Positions 7,323-16,137 are shown, numbered from the stretch's first letter. The stretch: DNA of 16,912 nt from Rickettsia typhi (GCA_945898025.1 CAMDGT010000004.1:1-16912); one strand, 5' to 3'. The notes: generated from the sequence alone by a model not told the origin. Translations and numbers: made by a program.

Positions 7323-8522
7323 TTAATAACCGCCGGCATTTTTTATAAATAATTTTTTTAAATATTCAAGTTTATCAATTGCGAAAATTCCTATTTTTCT
7401 TGAGACTTTAAAAATAGGATTATTGCTTTCAAATATTGAATTTATTAAGTCGGTGGCAATAATCATTTTTTGAGCAATTTTTTTAAATTGCTTTTGATGC
7501 TCCAAGATTAGTGAATTATCAAAATCTTCAGTTGTAAAAGCCGAGGCATTTCTAATCAAATTATAAAATATTTCAATGCCACAAATTGATAAATTAAAAC
7601 CTTGGCCCGCAATTGGATGAACACCAAAGGCTGAATCTCCTATCAACATAGCATTGTTATAAAATAAACTCTCCGATTCTATTAGGTTAAGCGGATAAAT
7701 AAATTTTTGCGTAATTATTTCAACTTCCCCCAAATGACTTTTTAATTTTTTTTGCAACTGAGCAATAAAATTTTCTTTATCTAACTCCAATAAAATTTTA
7801 GCCTTATCATCAGCAACAATCCAAACTATCGCAGAGCTATTAACATCCTTTAAAGGCAATATTGCCAGTGGTCCCCCCGTGAAAAAATGCTCCCAAGCAT
7901 TGTATTGATGAGAAACTTGATGCTTAATATTAAAAATAATTGCTGTTTGATGATATTTTTTTTCAATAATATTGATATTACAAAGCTTTCTGATGCTTGA
8001 ATCCCTTCCATCGCAAGCAATTAGCAATTTAGAGCTTAATATTAAGCCGTTATCAAGATAAACTCTGTTTAAATTTGGAAGAAAGTCAATTTTTTGATAA
8101 AAAACAGGACATATAAATTCTATGTTATCAAACTTTAATGCTCTCTCCTTAAGTTGATTATATAAATCAAAGCTTGAAATAATAAAACCAAAAGCCTGAT
8201 TATTAGAATTTTTAGATCCAATAAAATCAAGGGTTATAGGAGATTGATTGTCGGTAATTTTTATGTCTAAAATTGGCGCTGAATTTTCTAACAATTGATC
8301 GTTGATTGCAGAAATTTTTTTCAAAAAATCAATCGAGTGATTTGAAATAGCAAGAGCCTTGCCATCATTGGACCTTTCTTTATTTACAAAATCTTGTTTA
8401 TCAATAACTGCAATCTTGATTTTTTTATCAATAGCCATTGATATTGCTGTGGTAAGCCCAGAAAAAGAACCTCCAACAATAATTATATCAAAAAATTTGT
8501 TATATGCCGAGCCTTCTGTCAT
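7323..8522 (-). CDS. FAD-dependent aromatic monooxygenase of the UbiH/UbiF/VisC/COQ6 family (ubiquinone ring hydroxylase)
   Basis: The 399-residue product is a flavin hydroxylase of the class that adds hydroxyl groups to the ubiquinone ring. The N-terminal Rossmann motif IIIVGGSFSGL (13-23) binds the ADP part of FAD. CDGRDSSIRKL at 170-180 is the DG motif shared with NADPH-linked hydroxylases. NAMLIGDSAFGVHPIAGQGFNL, around 290-311, contains the GD motif that contacts the FAD ribityl and the HPxAGQGxNL signature of the Ubi hydroxylases. The first motif has Ser19 where many members have a third glycine; variants of this kind also occur in other flavoproteins and need not abolish binding. Which ring position it acts on cannot be told from sequence, so no symbol is given. 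The gene starts 3 bases after the cupredoxin-like gene and is probably co-transcribed with it. Confidence 0.88.
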   Translation of the reverse strand: MTEGSAYNKFFDIIIVGGSFSGLTTAISMAIDKKIKIAVIDKQDFVNKERSNDGKALAISNHSIDFLKKISAINDQLLENSAPILDIKITDNQSPITLDFIGSKNSNNQAFGFIISSFDLYNQLKERALKFDNIEFICPVFYQKIDFLPNLNRVYLDNGLILSSKLLIACDGRDSSIRKLCNINIIEKKYHQTAIIFNIKHQVSHQYNAWEHFFTGGPLAILPLKDVNSSAIVWIVADDKAKILLELDKENFIAQLQKKLKSHLGEVEIITQKFIYPLNLIESESLFYNNAMLIGDSAFGVHPIAGQGFNLSICGIEIFYNLIRNASAFTTEDFDNSLILEHQKQFKKIAQKMIIATDLINSIFESNNPIFKVSRKIGIFAIDKLEYLKKLFIKNAGGY

Positions 8523-8525
8523 TTT

Positions 8526-8888
8526 TTATTTTACAATCAGTTTGCCGAAGGCGGTTCTTTTATTAAAATCACCGAAGAACTCGTATTTTCCAGATGATAA
8601 GCCTTCAAATTTTAAATAAATTGTCTTATTGCCACCAACTATTTTTTCTCTTTTTAAATCACTGCTTTCAAATTCTTCAATGGTGGAGTCAAGATTCTCA
8701 ACAATTAAGGTAAAGGGAGTATTTGCAGGAGCTCTTACTTCAGAAGGAATAAAGCGATGATTTTTGATTTGGATCTTAACTGCTAATCCCTGCTGAACAT
8801 CTTCAGCATTAACAGAATGAGAAAAAGTTGACAATATCAACAAAGAAAAAATTATTGAAATTTTTTTGATAAACTTTGATTTTTTCAT
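8526..8888 (-). CDS. Periplasmic cupredoxin-like protein resembling those linked to FTR1-type iron permeases
   Basis: A small exported protein of 120 residues with a clear signal peptide (Lys-rich start, hydrophobic 11-22, probable cleavage after the Ala of VNA at 28). The mature part is a beta-sandwich cupredoxin-like domain. IKNHRFIPSEVRAP (41-54), NLDSTIEEFESSDLKREK (65-82) and GKYEFFGDFN (100-109) closely resemble the cupredoxin-like proteins encoded beside FTR1-type ferrous-iron permeases. It lacks a usable blue-copper site: the mature chain has no Cys, no Met and only one His (His44). The conserved glutamates of EEFES could bind iron or another metal instead (inference). No permease, P19 or ferredoxin gene is in the window. 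Its partner here is the FAD monooxygenase gene 3 bases downstream. I see no strong promoter in the 77 bases upstream. Confidence 0.8.
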   Translation of the reverse strand: MKKSKFIKKISIIFSLLILSTFSHSVNAEDVQQGLAVKIQIKNHRFIPSEVRAPANTPFTLIVENLDSTIEEFESSDLKREKIVGGNKTIYLKFEGLSSGKYEFFGDFNKRTAFGKLIVK

Positions 8889-8965
8889 AATGTATATTTT
8901 TTAATTTTAATTATGCCTTTGAAACATTAATTTTCCTAGGCTGAAATGCATTTTTATAAAGAATG

Positions 8966-11317
8966 CTATGAGTCTTCTAAAAAACTCTTTAAAAGCTTCG
9001 ATCTTTTTGGATGTTGTAATTTTTTCAATGCTTTTGCTTCAATTTGGCGAATTCTTTCCCGAGTTACCGAAAATTGCCTACCAACCTCTTCAAGAGTGTG
9101 ATCGGTAGTCATTCCAATGCCAAACCTCATTCTTAAAACCCTCTCTTCTCTTGGAGTAAGGGATGAAAGCATGTGGCTGGTTGCTTCTTTTAGCTTCAGG
9201 TGAGAGGCAGCATCAAATGGCAATATAGCGCTTTTATCTTCGATAAAATCACCAAGCAAACTTTCATCATCATCGCTAGAAATTGGAGATTCCAAACTAA
9301 CTGGATCTTTTGAAGTTCTCAACACTTTTCTAACTTTTTCCACGGGCATTAAAAGCTTGTCAGCTATCTCTTGGGCATCCGGCGTTCTACCTAGCTCTTG
9401 CATTAATTGACGAGAAGTTTTAACAATTTTATTAATAGTCTCAACCATATGAATTGGAATTCTAATAGTTCTCGATTGATCGGCTATTGAACGAGTAATT
9501 GCCTGCCTTATCCACCAAGTTGCATAGGTTGAGAATTTGTATCCTCTACGATATTCAAATTTATCGACCGCTCTCATTAGACCAATATTTCCCTCTTGAA
9601 TTAAATCAAGAAATTGCAAACCGCGATTAGTATATTTTTTTGCAATTGAAACCACTAATCTCAAATTTGCTTCTATCATCTCTTTTTTAGCTTTTAATTC
9701 GGAATCTTGATTTTTGCGAACAATATTTATTGTCACCTTGAAATCGGAAACAGTCATACCAACAATTCGCATTAATTTTATAATTTTATTTTGAATTTCG
9801 TTAATTTTTTCTATTTCATTTTTATAAAATTCTACCCATTTTTTATCTTTTAATGATTTAATTTTTTTATGCCAAATCTTGGGGCTTTCAATATCAACAA
9901 TTTGCATGATAAGATCTTGCTTCTCAATTTCATAATTACTAGATATTTTTAACAATTCAATTTCAAAAGAAGTTAATTTTTGATGAACTTCATATAGCTG
10001 ATCGACAAGGGAATGAATCAAAGAATCGCTAAAGCTAACTTCTTGCGATGCCTTCTCGAACTCTAATTGCAATTTTTTAATTTCTTGAGAATTTTTAATT
10101 TCAAGCAATGTTTTGTTGCGAATTTTATCTAAAACTTTTTGCGATATTATGGATATATTACGAAATAATTCGAGCATTTTAGGCATCAGAGCCCTCTCCA
10201 TAGATGCCGAAGAAACACTACTCTCATCAATCTGTTCAAGCTCTTCATCCTCAAACATCGATTCAGATTCAATGCTTTCAGATTCTTCTTCTACGATTAA
10301 TAATGCAACATCCTCGACCCCCTCTACTATATCTTCAATTGCTTGGGCTTCAGTATTGGCAATAATTTCTTCCAACTCAGAGTTGTAGGTTTCATCTATT
10401 CTTATTATGTCTCTAAGCATAATTGAGCCACCAGATAAACCTTCATGCCACTCCATAAAGTGACGCATAATTATTGGGCTTTGATATATTGCTTTAACCG
10501 TTTTATTTCTTCCCTCTTCAATTCTCATTGCAATCGAAACTTCGTCATCCCGAGTAAGTAGCTTTACACTACTCATAGATTTAAGATAACTTTTAACTGA
10601 ATCTTCGCTTCTTTTAAGGCTTTTTTCCTCGTCTTTAATAACAATATTTTCGTCAAGAATTTTTTCTAGATCTTCTTCTTTTTCAATGATTTGTATTTTA
10701 AATTCGGTTAGAGCATCGATTATTCTGTCAATTTGCTTAGGGTCAGTATCTTGATCAAGATGTTCATTTATTTGATCGAAAGTAAGGAACCCTTGATTTT
10801 TACCAGTTGAAATTAATGTCTTTAATTTTTCTCCAAATTGAGATATCAAACTTTGCTCATTAACGTTTCTTTGCTTTAGAACATCTCTCATCCCCTGAAT
10901 CAATTCAATTTTCTTAGCAAGATTTTTATTCTGCTCTTCGCTTTTTTTTTCTTCGTTGGATATTTTTTTCGGCCTTACTTTAATTTCTTTCTTTTTTAAG
11001 AGCTTTTTTTCTTCTTTTGAGATTTTTTCTTCCTTAGAATAGCTATCTTTTGCTTTTTTGCCGGATTTTAGCTTTGCCATTTCTTTATCGGTAGCATTTT
11101 TAGTGCTTTTACTTAGTTGATTTTTAAGATCATTTCTAGTTAAAGAGGGAAAATTTTCTTGAGAATTATGTTTTTTATTACTATCTTTTTGAATTTTTAT
11201 GTCACTTACATTTTCATTCTTAGTATCTTTGGTTGTATAATTATCAACACTCTTTGAGCTTAATTTAGATTTCGAAGAATCTGTTTTTTTATTATTTTGT
11301 TTTTTTTTGACTACCAT
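8966..11317 (-). CDS. rpoD: Primary sigma factor RpoD (sigma-70), with long lysine-rich N-terminal extension
   Basis: RpoD is the housekeeping sigma factor that directs RNA polymerase to -35/-10 promoters. The protein is 783 residues. Residues 1-135 are a Lys/Ser/Glu-rich low-complexity extension. Region 1.1 follows (about 150-215, with [28 protein letters not shown] features), then region 1.2 (about 237-270), a long non-conserved region (about 275-525) with an acidic stretch at 343-366, and region 2 (about 545-620) with [30 protein letters not shown] sequence. Region 3 is at about 626-700 and region 4 at about 712-767, with the helix-turn-helix [17 protein letters not shown]. The core regions are highly conserved; the extension and insert account for the extra length. 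It lies 53 bases downstream of dnaG, keeping the order of the classical macromolecular synthesis operon. The ATG has no Shine-Dalgarno upstream. A small hairpin at 8948-8966 overlaps the stop but is too weak to call a terminator. Confidence 0.96.
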   Translation of the reverse strand: MVVKKKQNNKKTDSSKSKLSSKSVDNYTTKDTKNENVSDIKIQKDSNKKHNSQENFPSLTRNDLKNQLSKSTKNATDKEMAKLKSGKKAKDSYSKEEKISKEEKKLLKKKEIKVRPKKISNEEKKSEEQNKNLAKKIELIQGMRDVLKQRNVNEQSLISQFGEKLKTLISTGKNQGFLTFDQINEHLDQDTDPKQIDRIIDALTEFKIQIIEKEEDLEKILDENIVIKDEEKSLKRSEDSVKSYLKSMSSVKLLTRDDEVSIAMRIEEGRNKTVKAIYQSPIIMRHFMEWHEGLSGGSIMLRDIIRIDETYNSELEEIIANTEAQAIEDIVEGVEDVALLIVEEESESIESESMFEDEELEQIDESSVSSASMERALMPKMLELFRNISIISQKVLDKIRNKTLLEIKNSQEIKKLQLEFEKASQEVSFSDSLIHSLVDQLYEVHQKLTSFEIELLKISSNYEIEKQDLIMQIVDIESPKIWHKKIKSLKDKKWVEFYKNEIEKINEIQNKIIKLMRIVGMTVSDFKVTINIVRKNQDSELKAKKEMIEANLRLVVSIAKKYTNRGLQFLDLIQEGNIGLMRAVDKFEYRRGYKFSTYATWWIRQAITRSIADQSRTIRIPIHMVETINKIVKTSRQLMQELGRTPDAQEIADKLLMPVEKVRKVLRTSKDPVSLESPISSDDDESLLGDFIEDKSAILPFDAASHLKLKEATSHMLSSLTPREERVLRMRFGIGMTTDHTLEEVGRQFSVTRERIRQIEAKALKKLQHPKRSKLLKSFLEDS

Positions 11318-11370
11318 TTTGTAAAAAATTTAGTTTTGTAAGAATTTTTTGATTAAAAACCTAAAATTAA

Positions 11371-13260
11371 TTAAAAATTATCTTGCTTTAAATGCAATAT
11401 TTTCTTTTCTACTTGACTTTTATAATTAAATATTTCGTCGCTAATCTTTTGATTCAAGAGAGAATCTTCAATATTATTACTGCGAGTGATTTTATCAAGT
11501 AAAATTCGCGATTGTTGATTAATTTTTATTAGCAAATCTTCCAACAACAACAGATGTAATTTATTTTCTGCAAACTTTGAATCATTATAGTTAATAGTTT
11601 TGATTATATTTTCAATATCTAAGGCATCTTTTTTAGTAATAAAATTTTTTACCCTTTCAAAAAATATTGCAACTTTTAACAAGCTTTCAACATTAAATTC
11701 TGCAATAAATTCACATAGAATCTCCTTAATTGCAGTGTAATCATCGCTTGATAATTCTACAATCTCAAACTCGAAATCGTCATTTTTAAAATTAACTAGT
11801 TGAGGAAATTTCAATAATAAAGCGATAATCTCTTTGATAATCTTGTTATGTTGCGACAATGCTTGATATTGTTTATTTTCTTGCCCTGAAGCAATCGATA
11901 AAGAGCTGGCGGTGGAAATATTATTAAAAAATTCTCTTTTTTGAGGAAGATGTTTTATATTATTGCCTTTTTGAGCAAAAATATTTTTACCTAGAAAAAA
12001 TAGAGATTCACGAAAGAAATCAATAAAATGCTTTTTTAAAACCTTGTCAGCTATTAAATCGCTTTTTATTTCGAGTATTTTTTGTAACTTTGCTTTATTT
12101 TCTGGTGAAATCGTATCTTTATTATTGATATCAATTTTAAGATCTTGTAAAGAAAATTGCCAGCAAGCTTTGGAAATATTGATAGCATTATCAATTAATG
12201 TTTGAAATTTTTCTTGACCAAACTTTTTAATAAAATCATCGGGGTCAAGTTTTTCTGGAACGGTAATTATTGAGATATTTTTATCGGCGCTAATTATTGG
12301 CAATGCTATATATATCAATCTCTTAACGGCATTAATGCCTGCATTATCTCCATCAAGAGCAATAACTAATTTATTGGTGGTTAAAAATATTGTTTGCAGA
12401 TGAGATTCTCCGATAGCAGTGCCAAGACCCGCCACCACATTTTCAAAGCCATTCATCGCAAGGGAAATGGCGTCCATATAACCTTCCACAAGAATTGCAT
12501 AACCTTTATCAAATATTGATTTTCTAGCAATATTAAAATTATAAAGGGTTTCTTTTTTTTTGAAAATAGTAGTTTCTGCAGAATTTAAATATTTAGGCAA
12601 TTCGTCGCCTAGAATCCTGCCTCCAAATGCTATGACCTGATTTCTTTGATTAAAAATAGGGAAAATAATTCTCTTGCGAAATTTATCATAAATTTCTTGA
12701 TTTTCCTTTGAGCTAACTAATCCGCTGTTTTTGATAGCTAAATCGGAAAATGATTGACTTTTTAAAAACTTAATCAAAGCATCAAAAGAATTGGGAGCAT
12801 AACCAATTGCAAATTTTTTAATATCATCAATAGCGAATCCACGACAAGTTAAATATTTTCTTGCCTCCTCACCTTCATAAAGCCATAATTTATCTTGAAA
12901 AAACTGCAAAGCCGATTGGCAAATCTTGTAATTTATATCTATATCTTCAACAAATTTTTTATTGTGACTTATAACAGGAATCTCAACACTAAAATCATCG
13001 GCGAGTTTGTGAACCGCCTCTTTATATTCCAAACCTTCATTTGACATTACAAATGTAAAAATATCGCCATGAGCCCCGCAACCAAAACAATGGTAAAATC
13101 CTTTTTGATTATTAACGGTAAAAGATGGGGTTTTTTCATTGTGAAATGGACAAAGGCCTTGAAACTCCTTGCCATGTTGCTTTAATTTAACTTTCTTGCC
13201 AATAACATCAGAAATTAAAACCATCGATCGCAATTTATCAGAAAAATCTTTGGAAAACAT
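11371..13260 (-). CDS. dnaG: DNA primase DnaG
   Basis: DnaG synthesises RNA primers for DNA replication and works with the DnaB helicase. In this 629-residue protein the CHC2 zinc finger uses Cys37, His40, Cys58 and Cys61 within CPFHNEKTPSF and FYHCFGCGAHGD. The catalytic core follows at about 110-360. Its TOPRIM domain has the acidic residues of VEGYMDA (Glu259, Asp263) and ALDGDNAG (Asp303, Asp305), and downstream the LDPDDFIKK motif at 338-346. PIFNQRNQVIAFGGRIL at 201-217 is also typical of the core. The C-terminal third is divergent and Lys/Asn/Ile-rich, and its DnaB-interaction domain is not recognisable by eye. The start is an ATG with no Shine-Dalgarno sequence. A tRNA-Pro lies 49 bases upstream on the same strand, so dnaG may be read from the tRNA promoter. 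rpoD follows after 53 bases. Confidence 0.97.
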   Translation of the reverse strand: MFSKDFSDKLRSMVLISDVIGKKVKLKQHGKEFQGLCPFHNEKTPSFTVNNQKGFYHCFGCGAHGDIFTFVMSNEGLEYKEAVHKLADDFSVEIPVISHNKKFVEDIDINYKICQSALQFFQDKLWLYEGEEARKYLTCRGFAIDDIKKFAIGYAPNSFDALIKFLKSQSFSDLAIKNSGLVSSKENQEIYDKFRKRIIFPIFNQRNQVIAFGGRILGDELPKYLNSAETTIFKKKETLYNFNIARKSIFDKGYAILVEGYMDAISLAMNGFENVVAGLGTAIGESHLQTIFLTTNKLVIALDGDNAGINAVKRLIYIALPIISADKNISIITVPEKLDPDDFIKKFGQEKFQTLIDNAINISKACWQFSLQDLKIDINNKDTISPENKAKLQKILEIKSDLIADKVLKKHFIDFFRESLFFLGKNIFAQKGNNIKHLPQKREFFNNISTASSLSIASGQENKQYQALSQHNKIIKEIIALLLKFPQLVNFKNDDFEFEIVELSSDDYTAIKEILCEFIAEFNVESLLKVAIFFERVKNFITKKDALDIENIIKTINYNDSKFAENKLHLLLLEDLLIKINQQSRILLDKITRSNNIEDSLLNQKISDEIFNYKSQVEKKILHLKQDNF

Positions 13261-13309
13261 AATATATATTTGAGGAAGAACTAACTACTTTTTGATGATA
13301 TTTTTGCTT

Positions 13310-13387
13310 TGGTCGGGGCGGAGAGATTCGAACTCCCGACCCTCTGGTCCCAAACCAGATGCGCTAGCCAGACTGCGCTACGCCCCG
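13310..13387 (-). tRNA. tRNA-Pro (anticodon TGG), 3' CCA encoded
   Basis: Read on the minus strand, all four arms pair. The acceptor stem is CGGGGCG/CGCCCCG, the D stem GCGC/GCGC with a 10-base loop, the anticodon stem TCTGG/CCAGA with loop TTTGGGA, and the T stem GGGAG/CTCTC with loop TTCGAAT. The anticodon TGG reads CCN proline codons. Discriminator A is followed by an encoded CCA at 13310-13312. Length is 75 bases plus CCA. The G-C density of the gene stands out against the AT-rich flanks. Confidence 0.97.
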
Positions 13388-13463
13388 AACTTTATAAAAA
13401 TTTATAGATAAATGGCAATAAATTCAATATTCACTGCATCTAAGCAATTTATGTAGACTTGGG

Positions 13464-13492
13464 ATTATCTATAATAAAATTAAAAATTGCAA
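13464..13492 (-). promoter_or_regulatory. Candidate sigma-70 promoter for tRNA-Pro (and possibly dnaG-rpoD)
   Basis: On the minus strand TTGCAA (13487-13492) and GATAAT (13464-13469) are separated by exactly 17 bases, giving a start near 13457 and a leader of about 70 bases before the tRNA. A second, closer possibility is TTGCCA (13413-13418) with TATAAA (13391-13396) at 16-base spacing, which would leave almost no 5' leader. The rest of 13388-13528 shows no gene. Confidence 0.4.
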
Positions 13493-13528
13493 GCCTTTTT
13501 TGCTAATTTAATTAATTTGTGCAAGTAC

Positions 13529-14515
13529 TTATTTGCTATAACTCTCTGTTATGACGCTTGGAAGTTCTCTAACAACAATCTCAGAATCTAAGTTATTTTT
13601 TTTAAGAATATTTTCTTGATTATTCAGAGTTGCTTTTAATTGATATTTTTTATCGACATCTTTTTTAATTAAAAAATTCTTGACCACTTTCTTAGTCTTA
13701 AAGACAGAATTTAAACTCGGTATATAGGATAAATTTCGACCACGATCTTTAGAAATTAAATTAAATTTTGGAATATTTTCTTCATTTTTGATATTAAATC
13801 TTTTTGCCTTTTGTAAATATTTTACTTTTTGAATTAAATCATTGTTTTTTGCTTTATTTTTTGTTTTTTTTGACATAATTTCAAGCCACAAGCTTCCTGA
13901 AGATATAATTTCTTGATTATCTCGCTTTTTAGCAATTTCAATTGCACTTAAAATATTTTTTTTAATATTTAAGAAATCCGCCTCTTTAATTTTCAGGTTA
14001 TTTTTTAATATAATTTTAAAACATTCTTCACAATTAGCCTGCGCAGTATGAAAAATTGCAGATTCAGAAAATTTATTTTTATAATTTATTATTGCCCCCT
14101 TTTTAATCAATAATTTTATTATTTTTTCATCACCAGAAAGGCTTGCTCTCATTAACGGGGTCCAACCTTCATTATCTTGTAAATTAATATTTGCTTTATT
14201 TTTTATCAAAATTTCAACAATTTCAAAATTTTGCTCTCGACAAGCTATATGCAAGGCAGTTGCTCCTCCAATATTTTTGGAATTTATTAAATTTAAGTTA
14301 TTTTTAAGAAAAAATTTAACTCCTTCGATATCGCTATTTGTTGTTGCAGACATTAAAGAGCTAATTCCAGCAAGGTCGTCTTTGTGACTGCTATAAAAAC
14401 CTTCAATATTAATTTCGCTTAAATTGCTTGCCTTAATATCAATTACTAAAAAGCAAGAAAAAAAGATTAATATAAAATATCTTAATAATTTATATTTATT
14501 ATATATTTTTGACAA
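13529..14515 (-). CDS. Exported ankyrin-repeat protein
   Basis: The 328-residue product has a hydrophobic N-terminal segment (about 10-26) ending in IKASNLS, which reads as a signal peptide with cleavage near residue 29. Ankyrin repeats follow at about 49-80 (weak), 84-113 (TALHIACREQNFEIVEILIK) and 117-147 (TPLMRASLSGDEKIIKLLIK), with a degenerate fourth repeat at about 150-180. The remaining 140 residues are Lys-rich, mostly without recognisable domain. No ATG exists near the start: a TTG at 14513-14515 is the best choice because it gives a complete signal peptide, and an in-frame stop lies six codons upstream. Ankyrin repeats mediate protein-protein contacts. In intracellular bacteria many ankyrin proteins are host-directed effectors, but a Sec-type signal equally allows a purely periplasmic role. 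It follows the M48 protease gene on the same strand after about 120 bases. Confidence 0.82.
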   Translation of the reverse strand: MSKIYNKYKLLRYFILIFFSCFLVIDIKASNLSEINIEGFYSSHKDDLAGISSLMSATTNSDIEGVKFFLKNNLNLINSKNIGGATALHIACREQNFEIVEILIKNKANINLQDNEGWTPLMRASLSGDEKIIKLLIKKGAIINYKNKFSESAIFHTAQANCEECFKIILKNNLKIKEADFLNIKKNILSAIEIAKKRDNQEIISSGSLWLEIMSKKTKNKAKNNDLIQKVKYLQKAKRFNIKNEENIPKFNLISKDRGRNLSYIPSLNSVFKTKKVVKNFLIKKDVDKKYQLKATLNNQENILKKNNLDSEIVVRELPSVITESYSK

Positions 14516-14593
14516 AATTAATTTAAGTAGTTATTTGATTGTTGATTTTAAATAGATTAAACATAAAAACATTTATTGAAGTAATATAATTAA

Positions 14594-14622
14594 ATTATAT
14601 ATTTCTTTTATGTAATCAATAA
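14594..14622 (-). promoter_or_regulatory. Candidate promoter for the ankyrin-repeat gene
   Basis: On the minus strand a perfect TATAAT (14594-14599) lies 17 bases after TTATTG (14617-14622), a poor -35. Transcription would start near 14587, about 72 bases before the TTG start. The 123-base spacer has no other obvious content apart from a 4-bp stem followed by ATTTTT just after the protease stop codon, too short to call a terminator. Confidence 0.3.
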
Positions 14623-14638
14623 AAATAATCTTTGATTT

Positions 14639-16051
14639 TTATTTTTTATTATTTTTATCAATTTCGATAAGTAGATATTTAATTTCTTTATGTTCTGCCG
14701 TGTCTTTTTGAAACATTTTTTGAGCTTCAATTAAAATTTCTGTTGCTTTTCTATAATTCTCAATAAGAAAAAAATATTGCCCTATATTAAGAAGATAATT
14801 TGCTTTATCTTTTTGATATTGATAAGCAATGGCAAGGTTTTTAAATAAAATAGGGTTATAAGCTTCATAATTTTTTGCTTCATTAAGCCTTGCAATAACT
14901 AACTGGTTAAAATCATTAATTAGAGAGTTATCTTGCTCTTGCGCCTTTAATAAAGAATTGGCAAAAGATATTTTAATCAAAGCATTAAATCTATTATCAA
15001 TTTTTTTGATTGCTAAATGATAATTTTTTATCGCATCAACAATATTGCCATTTTCAAACAAAATTTGAGCTTTAAGTTCAATTAAGAAGCCGTTATTTTG
15101 GTATTTATCAATTATTTTATTTAATATTTTCAAGCTATCATCGATTCTACCTAATCGATACAATAAAATCGTTTTTTGATATTGAGCGGGAATATCTTGT
15201 TGATTTTTTAGTAAAAATTTTTCAATTTCTTGCAAAGAAAATTCTATATCAGAAGCATTAAATGCAATTAGCTTTGCTTTTGCCATTAAAAAATCTTGCA
15301 ACAATTCTTTGGGCAGTAATTTAGTTTTTATTTGGTGATTTTGTTGATAATTTCGAATTGCCGAAATTCTTTTTTCACTAACGGGATGAGAAAGCAAATA
15401 TTCATTCATAATTGACTTAACCCCTAGATTTTCTTGATAAAAATATTTCAATAATTCTATCAAGCCATTACTATCTATTTTTGCCTTACTTAGGTAATCC
15501 ATCGCTAATTTATCGGCACTTTCTTCTTGCCAACGAGTATATTTCATTTGGTTTTTAAAAAAAACATCACTTCCACCAGAAATAATTGCCATTCCCGCAT
15601 CGGCAGAACCAGATATCATTGCCCCTATTCCTAATAAATAACTTAATATTGCAATATTTTTTGATTTTTCAAACTCTTCACCGCTTCTCGCTAAATGACC
15701 AGCAGATATATGCCCAATTTCATGAGCTAAAACTCCAATCAAAGTTTCGGGATTATTAAATTTTGTAATTAAACCACTATTTATAAATATGTTCTGACCA
15801 CCAGCAACGAAGGCATTTATCGCGGAATCATTAACAATGTAAAAATTTATTGCCTGTTTGTTAATTTCAGAAACATCGATTATTGGCATTGCAAGCTCAA
15901 ATATTGTCTTTTCTATTTCTGCATCGCGAATTATCTTAAATTGAGCAAACGAGCTATTTAAAAAAAACAAATCAATTATAAAGATTATAAAAATTGATTT
16001 TAAAAATTTCATAATTATTTTTAGCTTAAATTTTTGAATATTTTTTATCAT
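14639..16051 (-). CDS. M48-family zinc metallopeptidase with TPR-like C-terminal region (BepA type)
   Basis: Periplasmic metalloprotease related to BepA (YfgC), which in E. coli degrades or helps assemble stalled outer-membrane proteins such as LptD. Numbering from the ATG at 16051, the signal peptide ends near SSFAQ at about residue 36. The peptidase domain (about 40-235) has the zinc motif HEIGH (residues 110-114), and EESAD provides the third ligand Glu176. The later SHPVSEKRI (221-229) corresponds to the conserved HP segment that blocks the active site in BepA. The C-terminal half (about 250-470) is helical with TPR-like repeats. Two starts compete: ATG at 16051 (a TTG immediately precedes it) and ATG at 16012, which gives a shorter, conventional signal peptide beginning MKFLKS. 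Neither has a Shine-Dalgarno sequence. Family is secure; the substrate is inferred. Confidence 0.9.
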   Translation of the reverse strand: MIKNIQKFKLKIIMKFLKSIFIIFIIDLFFLNSSFAQFKIIRDAEIEKTIFELAMPIIDVSEINKQAINFYIVNDSAINAFVAGGQNIFINSGLITKFNNPETLIGVLAHEIGHISAGHLARSGEEFEKSKNIAILSYLLGIGAMISGSADAGMAIISGGSDVFFKNQMKYTRWQEESADKLAMDYLSKAKIDSNGLIELLKYFYQENLGVKSIMNEYLLSHPVSEKRISAIRNYQQNHQIKTKLLPKELLQDFLMAKAKLIAFNASDIEFSLQEIEKFLLKNQQDIPAQYQKTILLYRLGRIDDSLKILNKIIDKYQNNGFLIELKAQILFENGNIVDAIKNYHLAIKKIDNRFNALIKISFANSLLKAQEQDNSLINDFNQLVIARLNEAKNYEAYNPILFKNLAIAYQYQKDKANYLLNIGQYFFLIENYRKATEILIEAQKMFQKDTAEHKEIKYLLIEIDKNNKK

Positions 16052-16068
16052 CAAACGGCAATTTAGTT

Positions 16069-16097
16069 TTAAGATAACTAGCTGATATATCTATAAA
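16069..16097 (+). promoter_or_regulatory. Candidate promoter for the small membrane protein gene
   Basis: TTAAGA (16069-16074) and TATAAA (16092-16097) are 17 bases apart, with a start expected near 16104, about 34 bases before the ATG at 16138. Matches are 4/6 and 5/6. This supports the small gene but is weak evidence in such AT-rich DNA. Confidence 0.3.
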
Positions 16098-16112
16098 ATT
16101 AAAACTAAACAA
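16084..16112 (-). promoter_or_regulatory. Candidate promoter for the M48 peptidase gene
   Basis: On the minus strand TTGTTT (16107-16112) and TATATC (16084-16089) are 17 bases apart, giving a start near 16077, upstream of both possible start codons of the protease. Matches to consensus are only 3/6 and 4/6. It overlaps a candidate + strand promoter in the same 83-base divergent spacer. Confidence 0.25.
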
Positions 16113-16137
16113 GAAATTTAAATAATTTTAATAAATA

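Noticed and set aside
8359..8619. Open frame of 86 codons on the + strand
   Set aside because: It is antisense to the FAD-binding N-terminus of the monooxygenase and the end of the cupredoxin gene, both well supported.
8948..8966. Hairpin at the end of rpoD as an intrinsic terminator
   Set aside because: Only five outer pairs, a bulge, and no T-tract follow on the minus strand.
10113..10388. Serine-rich 91-codon open frame on the + strand
   Set aside because: It mirrors the acidic, Ser/Glu-rich non-conserved insert of RpoD; the composition follows from reading Glu codons backwards.
13501..13526. TTGC...GCAA inverted repeat downstream of the ankyrin gene
   Set aside because: On the coding strand the stem is followed by A residues, not T, and the inner pairing is AT-only.
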